Notes: generated by a model not told the origin, from the letters alone. A stretch of DNA of 15,053 bases from Paramuribaculum sp. (GCA_009775605.1 VSPV01000055.1:1-15053), one strand, 5' to 3'; positions 6,857 to 14,774 are shown, numbered from the stretch's first letter. Numbers and translations: made by a program.

Positions 6857-7174
6857 ATGAGCCAGTTTACAGATATTATCAATGAGAAGAAACCCACGCT
6901 GGTGGATTTCCATGCCACATGGTGCGGCCCGTGCAAGATGCAGGGCCCGATTATAGAAGAAGTTAAGGCCGCTGTCGGCGACGAGGCCAATGTGCTCAAA
7001 ATCGACGTTGACCGCAATCCTGAGCTGGCAGCCCAGTATCGCGTGCAGTCTGTGCCCACGCTTATCATTTTTCGCAGCGGCGAAGCCGTGTGGCGCGCAT
7101 CGGGTCTGCATCAGAAGGCCGACCTGGTTGACGAGATACGCAAGCATATAGCCACGAAGAGTGACGAACAATAA
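6857..7174 (+). CDS. trxA: Thioredoxin
   Basis: A 105-residue cytosolic thioredoxin, the normal size for TrxA. The active site is ATWCGPCKM with Cys23 and Cys26, and the cis-proline loop is QSVPTLIIF with Pro67. No signal peptide or membrane segment is present, so it acts as a general protein disulfide reductant in the cytoplasm. The open frame continues upstream to 6788, but that part has no thioredoxin character, and MSQFTDIINEKKPTLVDFHA is a normal family start. It is a single-gene unit: a -7 box lies 77 bases upstream and a strong hairpin terminator 22 bases downstream. Its divergent neighbour is a flavin nitroreductase, which suggests a shared redox theme but does not prove co-regulation. 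Confidence 0.93.
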   Translation: MSQFTDIINEKKPTLVDFHATWCGPCKMQGPIIEEVKAAVGDEANVLKIDVDRNPELAAQYRVQSVPTLIIFRSGEAVWRASGLHQKADLVDEIRKHIATKSDEQ

Positions 7175-7195
7175 AATACAGCTATAGCAAAAGTG

Positions 7196-7243
7196 AGGCT
7201 GCCTGCCGCCGCAACATCATGCGGCAAAGCAGGCAGCCTTTTT
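7196..7243. terminator. Strong hairpin terminator, probably bidirectional
   Basis: AGGCTGCCTGC (7196-7206) pairs perfectly over 11 bp with GCAGGCAGCCT (7229-7239). An inner stem GCCGC (7208-7212) pairs with GCGGC (7221-7225). T's follow on the plus strand through 7243, ending the trxA transcript. On the minus strand the stem is followed by CACTTTTG, so it may also end the convergent transporter transcript. Confidence 0.88.
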
Positions 7244-7271
7244 ATTGTGTGGGGATTGAACCGGCGCAGGG

Positions 7272-8390
7272 TTACATGAAGCAGAGTATCAGACCCTGAG
7301 CGGCCACCACTCGCATGAACATGGTGAGAGGATAGACGGTAGAGTAGGCTACTGCGGGCGCGTCGCTGCCGGTGCTTCCGTTGGCATAGGCGAGGGCCGG
7401 TGGATCGGTGTAGCCACCGGAGAAGAGACCCATGATGGTGAGGAAGTTGATGCGGTAGACGCCGCGTGCTATGCAACCTACGATTATAAGCGGAACGAAG
7501 GTGATGATGAAGCCCCAGATTACCCACCACATACCGGTGTAGTTGAACACGGTTTCGGCGAATCCGGCTCCGGAGGAGATTCCCACGGAGGCGAGGAACA
7601 GTGTGATGCCGAGCTCGCGCATGAGCAAGGATGCGGAGGATGAGGTGTAGGTGACGAGCTTGAATTTGTAGCCGAAGCGGCTCAGGAGGATTGCCACAAC
7701 GAGGGGACCGCCGGCCAGACCGAGTTTCATTCCGAAGCCCACGTTGATGGAGCCTACGATGATACCGAACATGATGCCGATGAAGATGGTGATGAGGTTG
7801 GGCTCGTTGAGGCGGCGCATGGAGTTGCCGAGCTTGTTGGCGAGACGGTCGATGTCGTTGATGTCACCCACCACGGTGATGCGGTCGCCCATCTGGAGGC
7901 GAAGGTTGGGCGAAGCGAGGAGGTCGACACCGGCGCGGTTCACGCGGGTGGCGTTGAGCTGATAGCCGGCATGGAGACGCAGGGCGCCAAGAGCCACACC
8001 GTTGTATTCGCTCTTGGTGATTACGATTCGGCGCGATACAACCTGGCTGGGAGTGCATTCGTCCCAGTCGACCTCGCATTCAGGACCGATGAGCATCTCG
8101 AAGCGCTCGGTGTCCTTGGCGGAGATCACGACATAGAGCTTGTCGCCGGTATGAACAACTGTCTTGGAGACGGGAATCACGATTTTTCCGTCCTTGTCCA
8201 TGAGTCGGGAAATCACGAAGTCGAACTGCACAATGTCGAGAATCTGACGGAGAGTCTTGCCGTCGAGGAGGGGGTTGGTGACTTCGATTGAAACCATGTC
8301 GGGTTTCTTCATGGAGTTCTCGGCCTCGGTTTCTATGGCCTTGATTTCATCGGCGGTCTTGATACGGAACAGGGCCTTGATGAGGAACAT
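7272..8390 (-). CDS. AspT/YidE-type transporter, C-terminal part (split by TGA)
   Basis: This 372-residue frame is the rest of the transporter begun at 8933, in the same reading frame after a TGA at 8408-8406. It holds two RCK-C/TrkA-C-type regulatory domains (about residues 20-95 and 110-185 here), then the second membrane half: FIGIMFGIIVGSINVGFGMKLGLAGGPLVVAILLSRFG, LGITLFLASVGISSGAGF, and GGYTDPPALAYANG. This last motif mirrors NTPGLAAAQQAA in the first half, as expected for the internally duplicated AspT family. The ATG at 8390 is five codons after the TGA, so it could only be made separately by re-initiation, and half a duplicated transporter is unlikely to work alone. Members exchange amino acids or are uncharacterised; the substrate is unknown here. 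Confidence 0.8.
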   Translation of the reverse strand: MFLIKALFRIKTADEIKAIETEAENSMKKPDMVSIEVTNPLLDGKTLRQILDIVQFDFVISRLMDKDGKIVIPVSKTVVHTGDKLYVVISAKDTERFEMLIGPECEVDWDECTPSQVVSRRIVITKSEYNGVALGALRLHAGYQLNATRVNRAGVDLLASPNLRLQMGDRITVVGDINDIDRLANKLGNSMRRLNEPNLITIFIGIMFGIIVGSINVGFGMKLGLAGGPLVVAILLSRFGYKFKLVTYTSSSASLLMRELGITLFLASVGISSGAGFAETVFNYTGMWWVIWGFIITFVPLIIVGCIARGVYRINFLTIMGLFSGGYTDPPALAYANGSTGSDAPAVAYSTVYPLTMFMRVVAAQGLILCFM

Positions 8391-8405
8391 CGCACCGATT
8401 ATGCC

Positions 8406-8408
8406 TCA
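8406..8408 (-). other. In-frame TGA splitting the AspT-type transporter
   Basis: On the minus strand the reading is ...GAC TAT CCC CTC GGC GTG TGA GGC ATA ATC GGT GCG ATG... with no shift of frame on either side. The two parts join to 553 codons (8933 to 7272), the normal length for this family. The TGA is codon 176, at the end of the first membrane half just before the cytosolic domains. It may be a nonsense mutation or a sequencing or assembly error. Confidence 0.9.
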
Positions 8409-8933
8409 CACGCCGAGGGGATAGTCGGCAGCGTAGCCCATAGCCATTGTGTTGATGGCTTCGGTTGTTCCGGCAGCCTGCTGTGCGGCTGCAAGACCGG
8501 GGGTGTTGGTGACGGCACCGGACATGACGCCCACGAGGGCCTCGATGGAGGTGCTGCCTCCCTGCACATAGTAAATTATCAGCACTATCGCCACATTGAG
8601 CAGAATGCCGAGGACGGCCAGCATGTTGAGCCTTACGCCACCTTCCTTGAATGACGAGAAGAAGCCCGGGCCGACCTGGATACCGATTGAGAAGATAAAT
8701 AGTATCAGACCGAATTCCCTGACGAACTTCAGCACTTCGGGGTTGACAATGTAGCCGAAATGACCCATGAGGATGCCCACGAACAGCACGAATGTGACGC
8801 CGAGCGAAACACCGCCAATCTTGAGCTTACCGAGGAACACACCGGCCGCAATGACAAACGAGTAGAGCACGAGCGTGCTTGCCAGCGATTCGTTGCCGGG
8901 GCCGAGCAGACTCGTTAACCATGAAAAGTCCAT
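8406..8933 (-). CDS. AspT/YidE-type transporter, N-terminal part (split by TGA)
   Basis: A 175-residue frame holding the first membrane half of an AspT-family transporter. It has hydrophobic segments near residues 19-37, 41-58, 70-88 and 100-122. The motifs are GVTFVLFVGILMGHFGY, FGLILFIFSIGIQVGPGFF and the re-entrant-type GAVTNTPGLAAAQQAAG at ~143-159. It ends ...AADYPLGV then TGA, exactly where homologues continue into the next segment and the TrkA-C domains. The continuation at 8390-7272 is in frame. As written, the product would be a truncated membrane fragment. The start ATG at 8933 gives a typical N-terminus, and a -7 box lies 47 bases upstream. Confidence 0.8.
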   Translation of the reverse strand: MDFSWLTSLLGPGNESLASTLVLYSFVIAAGVFLGKLKIGGVSLGVTFVLFVGILMGHFGYIVNPEVLKFVREFGLILFIFSIGIQVGPGFFSSFKEGGVRLNMLAVLGILLNVAIVLIIYYVQGGSTSIEALVGVMSGAVTNTPGLAAAQQAAGTTEAINTMAMGYAADYPLGV

Positions 8934-8979
8934 TGCTTTACAGAAATAAGTTAAATAATATTGGCTATTCTTGAAAGTG

Positions 8980-8987
8980 CAAATTTA
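8980..8987 (-). promoter_or_regulatory. -7 promoter box of the AspT-type transporter
   Basis: The minus strand reads TAAATTTG, an exact TAnnTTTG match, about 47 bases before the ATG at 8933. No -33 TTG was found at the usual spacing. The rest of 8934-9066, between the GH20 gene and the transporter, is AT-rich with no gene seen. Confidence 0.5.
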
Positions 8988-9066
8988 CACCTTTTTCCCG
9001 AATACCCGGACAGCCCGCTAAATAAAATTTAACAGGAACCGGGGCAACGGAGATTTCATGGGAGGG

Positions 9067-11040
9067 TTAACGGTCGGTGATGTGGTTGCTTACCTTGAGA
9101 TTGGTTATTTTGCTGCGGAAGAGGCCGGCGTTGCGAAGCGGGAAGACCAGAGTGCGCACCTGGGCCATCTTGTTCTTGCCGCCGTTGTAGCTCACCCAGC
9201 GTTCGTTCATGTCGTCGACGAGGCGGCCGTCGACATAGAGGGTTACCGTGCGGTTAGTGCCCTGGATTCTCACATGGTGACGTTCGTGAGGAAGAATGTT
9301 GAAGCGGAAGCTGTTGAGGTAGTCCTCACGGCTGTAGCCCATGTTGCCGGTAATGGGGTCGCTGAGCCACAGGGTTGCTTCGGGGGTCTGGAAAAGGACG
9401 GTGCCTTTGTCTTCGGTAGCACCTTGGATGTCAAATTCAACGGTGTAGTCGTAACCGATTTCCTCAACCGGCAATGTGGAGCCGGGAGCCACTTCTGCCA
9501 TCTCAAGAACTGTGGCGGGGGCGTCGCCAAGCCGGCCGAGATAATTGACGCCCGGGGCCTCGCCGAGTGAGGGCGCGGCTTTTTCAAAATCGTCGAATGG
9601 GACGCTGACGTCCGCGCCGTTCCATGTCTTGGTGGCCATGACCGGAAGGGAGTGCATGACGCGGTGGTGAATGTCGCGCACGGTTATGCCGTTGCCGGGA
9701 TGGTCGTTCCAGACGGCAAACATGCCACCTTTGAGCTGGGGATGGCGCTCCTGGATTTTAACTCCGTTGATATTGGCAGGTGTCCATTCGTCGTAAAGCT
9801 TGCGGTTGTTGAGATAGTCGTAGTAATAACCGGCTTTAGGAACAATATAAATCCAGCCGTCGGGGATGGAGACAACTTCGTATCCTAAATCAATCATGTC
9901 GAGCGGCTTGGCATAGTCGTTGCTCCACAGGTACATCTCCACGCCTTCGGTTTCGACAGGAGTATGGCCTTTTGCATGACTGAGCGAGCCCCAGATAAGA
10001 GGCTTTTTGCCGTACTTTTTCACGGTTTTGATATAGCGGTCGGTGAAGGCGCGGAATTTCTCCATGGTAAGGCTGTCGCCCTGATATTCGTCGGTTCCGA
10101 TGTGGAATCGGGGGCTTGTGAAGACTGGATTGTCGCCTCCGAGATATTCGTCAAGAAGGGTGTCGAGCATGCGGTAGGTGGCGGGACTGTCAAGGTCGAG
10201 ATGGTCGCGGTCGTTGCGTCCGTCGGCGCTGGCGGTCTCGGGCATGTAGCGGGTAAATGCCAGGCAATGTGCGGGGACGTCAATCTCACTTATGATGTCG
10301 ACGCCGCGTGAGGCAGCGTATTTCTGGAAATCGCGGTATTCGTCTTTTCCGTAAGATCCGTCGCGCGACGTAAGCCCCGGGAAACTTTCGCATTCCATGC
10401 GGAAGGCGGCCTGGGTTTTGTCCCAGTCGTCATCGAAGTAATACTTGAAACCGTTGTCGTTGAGATGCACGTGGAGACGGTTCATTTTGTAATAAGCCAT
10501 GTCGTCAACGAGCTTATAGAGATAGTCGAGCGGGATGTACTTGCGCCCGGCATCAATCATGAAACCGCGCACGGGGTAATCGGGCATGTCCGTCGCGGTG
10601 CCTACGGGAAGCTGCTCAGACTGCCTCAGGAGCTGCAGAAGGGTCTGGGTACCCCAGATTACGCCTTCTTTTTGCGGCGCTGAGATTTCCACTTTTTTGT
10701 TTATGTCGAGGCGGTAGCCTTCGGCGCCGAGACGCTTGTCGGGTTTAAGTGTGAGGGCGATCGCGCCTTTCGAGGCTTTTCCGAGGCGGATTTCAGGTGC
10801 GGTGCCTGTGAGGGCTTTGTATTGGGCGGCAAACGTTTCGGCTATCGGCGCGAGAACGGTGTCGGAATACACTACGACGGGCGATTTTTGCAAAGTAAGG
10901 AATCCTTCGCCGCCTTTCCATTGGCGCAGTTCGGGGGCGGTAAACGGTTTGGGGTTGGCGGGCGCATTCTTTGCGGAAGAGAATGCGGGAGAAAGAAATG
11001 CGATAATCGCTAACGCAAGAGTGAGAAGACTGGGTTTCAT
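9067..11040 (-). CDS. Secreted GH20 beta-N-acetylhexosaminidase
   Basis: A 657-residue exported glycosidase. MKPSLLTLALAIIAFLSPAFSSA is a signal peptide (~23 residues), which fixes the start at 11040 rather than the further upstream ATG at 11181. Residues ~55-140 fit the GH20b N-terminal domain. The catalytic barrel starts at PVRGFMIDAGRKYIPLDYLYKLVDDMAYYKMNRLHVHLND. The general acid pair is Asp317-Glu318 in FHIGTDEYQGD; most family members have GG before DE, and here it is GT. Residues ~510-650 resemble a LamG/concanavalin-like domain (VEFDIQG, ATLWLSD, HHVRIQGTNRTVTLYVDG). It should remove terminal GlcNAc or GalNAc from host or microbial glycans in the periplasm or at the surface. No SusC/SusD pair is visible nearby, so it is not in an obvious polysaccharide utilisation locus. 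Confidence 0.9.
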   Translation of the reverse strand: MKPSLLTLALAIIAFLSPAFSSAKNAPANPKPFTAPELRQWKGGEGFLTLQKSPVVVYSDTVLAPIAETFAAQYKALTGTAPEIRLGKASKGAIALTLKPDKRLGAEGYRLDINKKVEISAPQKEGVIWGTQTLLQLLRQSEQLPVGTATDMPDYPVRGFMIDAGRKYIPLDYLYKLVDDMAYYKMNRLHVHLNDNGFKYYFDDDWDKTQAAFRMECESFPGLTSRDGSYGKDEYRDFQKYAASRGVDIISEIDVPAHCLAFTRYMPETASADGRNDRDHLDLDSPATYRMLDTLLDEYLGGDNPVFTSPRFHIGTDEYQGDSLTMEKFRAFTDRYIKTVKKYGKKPLIWGSLSHAKGHTPVETEGVEMYLWSNDYAKPLDMIDLGYEVVSIPDGWIYIVPKAGYYYDYLNNRKLYDEWTPANINGVKIQERHPQLKGGMFAVWNDHPGNGITVRDIHHRVMHSLPVMATKTWNGADVSVPFDDFEKAAPSLGEAPGVNYLGRLGDAPATVLEMAEVAPGSTLPVEEIGYDYTVEFDIQGATEDKGTVLFQTPEATLWLSDPITGNMGYSREDYLNSFRFNILPHERHHVRIQGTNRTVTLYVDGRLVDDMNERWVSYNGGKNKMAQVRTLVFPLRNAGLFRSKITNLKVSNHITDR

Positions 11041-11093
11041 GGTAGTTTGGGTTTTGGAAGGTGATTGGATTACATTGCATCGGATATACGGGG

Positions 11094-11104
11094 CTGCGAC
11101 GCAG
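11094..11104. promoter_or_regulatory. Inverted repeat at the GH20 transcription start
   Basis: CTGCGACGCAG is a perfect 5-bp inverted repeat around one base, immediately downstream of the GH20 -7 box, where transcription would begin. An operator role is possible but a chance palindrome of this length cannot be excluded. Confidence 0.25.
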
Positions 11105-11106
11105 TA

Positions 11107-11114
11107 CAAAAGTA
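11107..11114 (-). promoter_or_regulatory. -7 promoter box of the GH20 gene
   Basis: The minus strand reads TACTTTTG, matching TAnnTTTG, about 67 bases before the ATG at 11040. It supports the choice of 11040 over the open-frame ATG at 11181, which lies upstream of this promoter. No clear -33 element. Confidence 0.5.
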
Positions 11115-11214
11115 TGCAAATATTTTTTCTTTTGTGGATTATTGGGGATGGAATGTTATCTGGACGCACCGGAGAAAGCATATAAGCGCGGTAGTTTTAG
11201 GGGGATTGGGGATT

Positions 11215-12573
11215 TCAACATTTATCGTCGTTTGGTTTACTTAATCTCCGATATAATTCCAATCCCAAACGTTCCACGATTCCAGTAACCAATGCATTGC
11301 CCATGAGAAAAGCTCGTCTTATATCTGAAGCCCCCTGAGTATGATTATCTGGAAACATATTCAAACGTTCAAGTTCTACGGGTGTTAAACGTCTGAACTT
11401 GCCGGATGCAGTCTGAATAATATGTTTGAAACGAGAAGGGGATGGCCCTCCTTCTCCTGTTATAATTGTGCGTGACGGTTTATCCAGACTGTCGGGAAAA
11501 GCCATTGCACCCTCAGAATAATTGTATTCGTATCCGGTGGCCTTATTGATGCGTTTTTCCGATTTGCTTCCCTTGGCATATTGCCATTTGGGAAGGTCGG
11601 TTTCCTCTATGTAAAACTCTTCAGGAACTTCTGTGTCTGGTAAAACAAGGTCTCCGAGAGTTATGAAGGGACCTGTATAGTCAGGAGTTGTGGCAAGTGT
11701 ATATACAGTCCTATTAATAATCACGCCACTGTTCTTGAATGGAGACAGGGACTTTCCTTTATTAAAATATGCAGAGACTTCAGAAAGCGAACCGTTAATT
11801 GTAAAAGTGGAAGAAATTGAATGGGATTCTTTGACATTAAATGCTTTTGCCATTACACCGCTGCGTAAAAGCCAGTCTGTTGCATCTGTAAAGGTGTCAG
11901 CAATCCCTGAACCGTTTTTGCAAGCAAAAATGTAAGTACGCTTTCTCCGTTGCGGCATTCCGTATTCAGCAGCATTGATAACTCTCCATTCCACCATATA
12001 GCCTAAGTCTGAAAGAGACGCGAGGATTATAGCAAAATCACGTCCTCTTTGAGAGGCAGGAGAACTTAGCAAGCGATCCACATTCTCAAGCATAAGGTAT
12101 TTTGGAGGTTGTTTATGTTCGCTTAAAATACGGTAAATCTGCCACCAGAGTACACCTTTCTTACCTTCTATCCCTCCTGAATTCTTAAGCGTAGTCGCAA
12201 CGGAATAATCCTGGCAAGGGAAGCCTCCTACTAGCAAGTCGCCTGCAGGAATTTCTGTGACATTCACTTTATTTATGTCTTGGTTGGAATGACCGATGAA
12301 TCCGAATCGTTGACAATAAATCAAGGATGCATCCTGTCTTTTGGTGGATGGCTCCCATTGATTGCTCCAAATTGTTTTAAAGAGATCTGACGCGCGCTCA
12401 AGGCCGATTCGGAAGCCACCCACTCCGGCAAAGAGTTCAATGACGCGAATATGATGTGACTCCGAAAGAACCGCCTCTGATTCAAACAGAGAGTATTGTT
12501 TGCAATGCGAACTGTAGGCAACCAGAGGTTCGCATAGATTATGGGAATGTAAAGAGGAATCGGTATTGTACAT
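11215..12573 (-). CDS. DNA (cytosine-5) methyltransferase of a type II R-M system
   Basis: A 452-residue C5-cytosine methyltransferase, which transfers a methyl group from S-adenosylmethionine to cytosine. The motifs are in canonical order: I, ELFAGVGGFRIGLE at 46-59 (AdoMet binding); IV, GGFPCQDYS at 116-124 with catalytic Cys120; VI, LENVDRLL at 162-169; VIII, EYGMPQRRKRTYIFA at 203-217; then the variable target-recognition region (~220-390); IX, RRLTPVELERLNMFPD; and X, RRAFLMGNALVTGIVERLG. The first ~40 residues are a non-conserved extension. It starts one base after the endonuclease stop (TAA-T-ATG), so translation is probably coupled. By association with a Sau3AI-type nuclease its target is predicted to be GATC, methylated at C. 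The gene is AT-rich compared with the host genes to the left. Confidence 0.93.
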   Translation of the reverse strand: MYNTDSSLHSHNLCEPLVAYSSHCKQYSLFESEAVLSESHHIRVIELFAGVGGFRIGLERASDLFKTIWSNQWEPSTKRQDASLIYCQRFGFIGHSNQDINKVNVTEIPAGDLLVGGFPCQDYSVATTLKNSGGIEGKKGVLWWQIYRILSEHKQPPKYLMLENVDRLLSSPASQRGRDFAIILASLSDLGYMVEWRVINAAEYGMPQRRKRTYIFACKNGSGIADTFTDATDWLLRSGVMAKAFNVKESHSISSTFTINGSLSEVSAYFNKGKSLSPFKNSGVIINRTVYTLATTPDYTGPFITLGDLVLPDTEVPEEFYIEETDLPKWQYAKGSKSEKRINKATGYEYNYSEGAMAFPDSLDKPSRTIITGEGGPSPSRFKHIIQTASGKFRRLTPVELERLNMFPDNHTQGASDIRRAFLMGNALVTGIVERLGLELYRRLSKPNDDKC

Positions 12574-12574
12574 A

Positions 12575-14041
12575 TTACGAATTTTCGTCTATGATTTTTT
12601 TGACAAAATCAGCATTAATCCAATAACAATATTTTTCGGCCTCTCCCCCATGTGGGTTGGGTGTAAGCTGAATTTTCTTAGTGGCTTTTGGCCTTACGTG
12701 AAATCCTTTTTTGTCGGATATACTCCAAAAACAGTTTAATTTGATTCTATCGGCCAATATATTGGCTCGTATGTGTTCCCAGTATTTTCGGGCCATATCC
12801 AGGCATTTCTGGGGCATTGTCCAGAAAAACCCCCGGTCAAGTACATAGGATTGTTCAGTAACGTCTTTATTGGTCTTATTATTATGAATGACAATTGTTT
12901 CAGCGGGTTTTGGCTTGAATATAACGAAAAGGAATCTGTTAGTAAATATTTCATAAGCCTCGGATTCCAGCCAATTGTCATTGTCATAAACTTCCTGATA
13001 ATCTATGTTTTTGAATGACATGGATTCTTTAGGCATCCCATTACTTCTAAGCCTTATGGTTTTCATCATAATGCCGGATTTGACAAATTCATCCGCATCG
13101 GAAATACGTTTGCTTCTGGAGTTTGAAGCAATCAGTCCAGCAATGTCTGCGTATTTGCTTTTGGCTTGATATGGAATTATTCCGAGCCTATCGCAAATCT
13201 CAAGATAATTCAGGCCATAAAACTGGGAGAAGCGATTAATGATGATTTCTTCAAATGATGATTTTTTCAGTTCTTCAGCATTTACTAGCTCGTAATTTGT
13301 CGGCTCCTTTGCTTTGTAGTTCGTAAAATGGTCATTGCTGGAGTCCACTACGTGCTTAAGTATATACCGCATATAAGCCGGTTTCAGACTAAACGCCCTC
13401 TTGTTCGCTTTGATAGAGGAGAAAGGTTGGCTCTGTGGAGAATCTCCTTTTTGCCCTTTCCGACATGCGCCAAGATAAATTGTGTCGCCTTCGGATAAGA
13501 GGTGAGCCTCTCCGTTACGTACTTTTGTTGCTATCGTCTCATAGTCCTTTTTTATGAGTAGTAAGTCCTTTTCGGGAATTTGCCATAGGATGCGGAAGAG
13601 AAATTCATAATCGTAGACTGGAGTGCCGCTTACATGAAGATAAAACAGCAATAACATCAATTTGCATTTAGCAAGGAGATGTGAATCTTCAAATCGTGTG
13701 TTTACAAGCTCGAAATAATCAATCATGGTGCAAACCAGCCGTTCCTTTATCCTGAAAGAGTTGTCAGCCTTATTTTTAAGCAATGGCGTACATTTAAGTT
13801 CAACTTTAGCGTCCCTAAAGTCAGCTTCGCGATTTGAGTTGATCTTATATCGGAAAAACAACTCTTCAACCATTTGCCCTAAGCCTCCTTTCCCTTTACG
13901 GCTATGCTCAATCACGTCACCACCCAGCAGAGAATGAAGAGATTTGCCGATTAAAAGTCGGCTGAAATCATAAATTGACTGAGGGTCTTTTTCGTCAAAT
14001 TGGGCTTCCGGGACTGTCACATCTTCCATAATATCAAGCAA
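12575..14041 (-). CDS. Sau3AI/MutH-family type II restriction endonuclease
   Basis: A 488-residue nuclease, about the same length as Sau3AI. The N-terminal domain has the MutH/Sau3AI layout: YDFSRLLIGKSL at 24-35; KGKGGLGQMVEELFF with Glu60; then Asp74, Glu81 and Lys83 in ADFRDAKVELKCTP, the D-x6-E-x-K active site with the spacing known from E. coli MutH (D70, E77, K79; E56 corresponds to E60). The C-terminal half, ending in a HVRPKA...KYCYWIN pattern, fits the second MutH-like, allosteric domain of Sau3AI. This family cuts at GATC and is blocked by the matching cytosine methylation; cutting at GATC is inferred from family, not seen. It precedes the methyltransferase in one operon. No controller (C) protein was found. 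Confidence 0.88.
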   Translation of the reverse strand: MLDIMEDVTVPEAQFDEKDPQSIYDFSRLLIGKSLHSLLGGDVIEHSRKGKGGLGQMVEELFFRYKINSNREADFRDAKVELKCTPLLKNKADNSFRIKERLVCTMIDYFELVNTRFEDSHLLAKCKLMLLLFYLHVSGTPVYDYEFLFRILWQIPEKDLLLIKKDYETIATKVRNGEAHLLSEGDTIYLGACRKGQKGDSPQSQPFSSIKANKRAFSLKPAYMRYILKHVVDSSNDHFTNYKAKEPTNYELVNAEELKKSSFEEIIINRFSQFYGLNYLEICDRLGIIPYQAKSKYADIAGLIASNSRSKRISDADEFVKSGIMMKTIRLRSNGMPKESMSFKNIDYQEVYDNDNWLESEAYEIFTNRFLFVIFKPKPAETIVIHNNKTNKDVTEQSYVLDRGFFWTMPQKCLDMARKYWEHIRANILADRIKLNCFWSISDKKGFHVRPKATKKIQLTPNPHGGEAEKYCYWINADFVKKIIDENS

Positions 14042-14242
14042 AGGGCTTTCATATATAACTTAAAGGGTACGGAATTTTAAGATTATATGAAATGCCATAA
14101 TTAAGCTGTTAATAATTTATCGTTATATTTGTTCTTTTAGCTGAGGTTTCCTGGGATTCTATCGGTTCTCCCTACATTTTGGTTTGTAAAGATACAAATA
14201 CTTTTCCAGAGATTGATGCTCATGGAAAAGTAAAAAACATGA

Positions 14243-14260
14243 GAAAAGATATTGCTTTTC
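14243..14260 (-). terminator. Possible weak hairpin after vsr
   Basis: On the minus strand, GAAAAG-CAATAT-CTTTTC forms a 6-bp stem, followed after five bases by six T's. It is AT-rich and weak. It lies just past the vsr stop, in the 223-base gap before the endonuclease gene, where no gene was seen and no exact TAnnTTTG box was found. If it works, vsr and the R-M pair would be separate transcripts. Confidence 0.3.
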
Positions 14261-14264
14261 AAAG

Positions 14265-14774
14265 TTAAGCATTTTTGTGGAAGCTGTATGTCGGTTCGGA
14301 TTCAGCGGCTATAGGAACAGAAGCAATATTATCATTGGCTTCATACGATTCAACAGGATTCACTATTGTCCTATATAGACTCCTGAGGTATTCATCTCGT
14401 TCTGAGATTGTTTTGATAGCACATTCCCAGACTCTAATCACACGCCATCCTAAAGATTTAAGTTCAGATTCATTGCGTGTGTCTCGTGAGATATTGCGTT
14501 GAATTTTGTTCCTCCAGAAATCAACATTGGATTGCGGGAGCCTGAAATATCTACAGCCTTCATGTCCGTGCCAAAAGCATCCGTTGACGAAAATTATGGT
14601 TCGATATTTGGGAAGTACAATATCCGGTGTGCCCGGCAGTTTCCTGACCTGTACACGGAAACGCAGACCCCTTGAAAAAAGATATTTCCGGACAATCATT
14701 TCCGGCTTGGTATCCTTCCCCTTGATAGCCGCCATGCATCGGCTTCTCTGTTCCGGTGTCATCACGTCTGTCAT
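14265..14774 (-). CDS. vsr: Very short patch repair (Vsr) mismatch endonuclease
   Basis: A 169-residue Vsr-family nuclease (E. coli Vsr is 156). It nicks DNA at T:G mismatches made when 5-methylcytosine deaminates, letting polymerase restore the C. The motifs are all present: MTPEQRSRCMAAIKGKDTKPEMIVRKYLFSRGLRFRVQVRKLPGTPDIVLPKYRTIIFVNGCFWHGHEGC, with catalytic Asp51, His69 and His71, and zinc ligands Cys66, Cys74 and Cys118 (in WECAI). Start at MTDVMTPEQ; an internal Met5 is also possible. It lies upstream of the endonuclease and methyltransferase genes on the same strand, which makes it the repair arm of that R-M system. If the methyltransferase targets GATC, this Vsr should prefer a T:G mismatch in GATC, unlike the CTWGG context of E. 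coli Vsr. Confidence 0.93.
   Translation of the reverse strand: MTDVMTPEQRSRCMAAIKGKDTKPEMIVRKYLFSRGLRFRVQVRKLPGTPDIVLPKYRTIIFVNGCFWHGHEGCRYFRLPQSNVDFWRNKIQRNISRDTRNESELKSLGWRVIRVWECAIKTISERDEYLRSLYRTIVNPVESYEANDNIASVPIAAESEPTYSFHKNA

Noticed and set aside
8406..8408. TGA read as selenocysteine or as a reassigned tryptophan codon
   Set aside because: Other genes here (maf, AI-2E, nitroreductase, ATP-grasp-like) end in TGA, so the code is standard. No SECIS-like hairpin follows, and the family has no catalytic Cys at this point.
11041..11181. Longer GH20 start at 11181
   Set aside because: It would place 47 unrelated residues before an evident signal peptide and lies upstream of the -7 box.
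16..14181. Shared 12-mer CCCTACATTTTG near 16 and near 14170
   Set aside because: Considered as insertion-site repeats, but flanking bases do not match, and one 12-bp match in AT-rich DNA is weak evidence.
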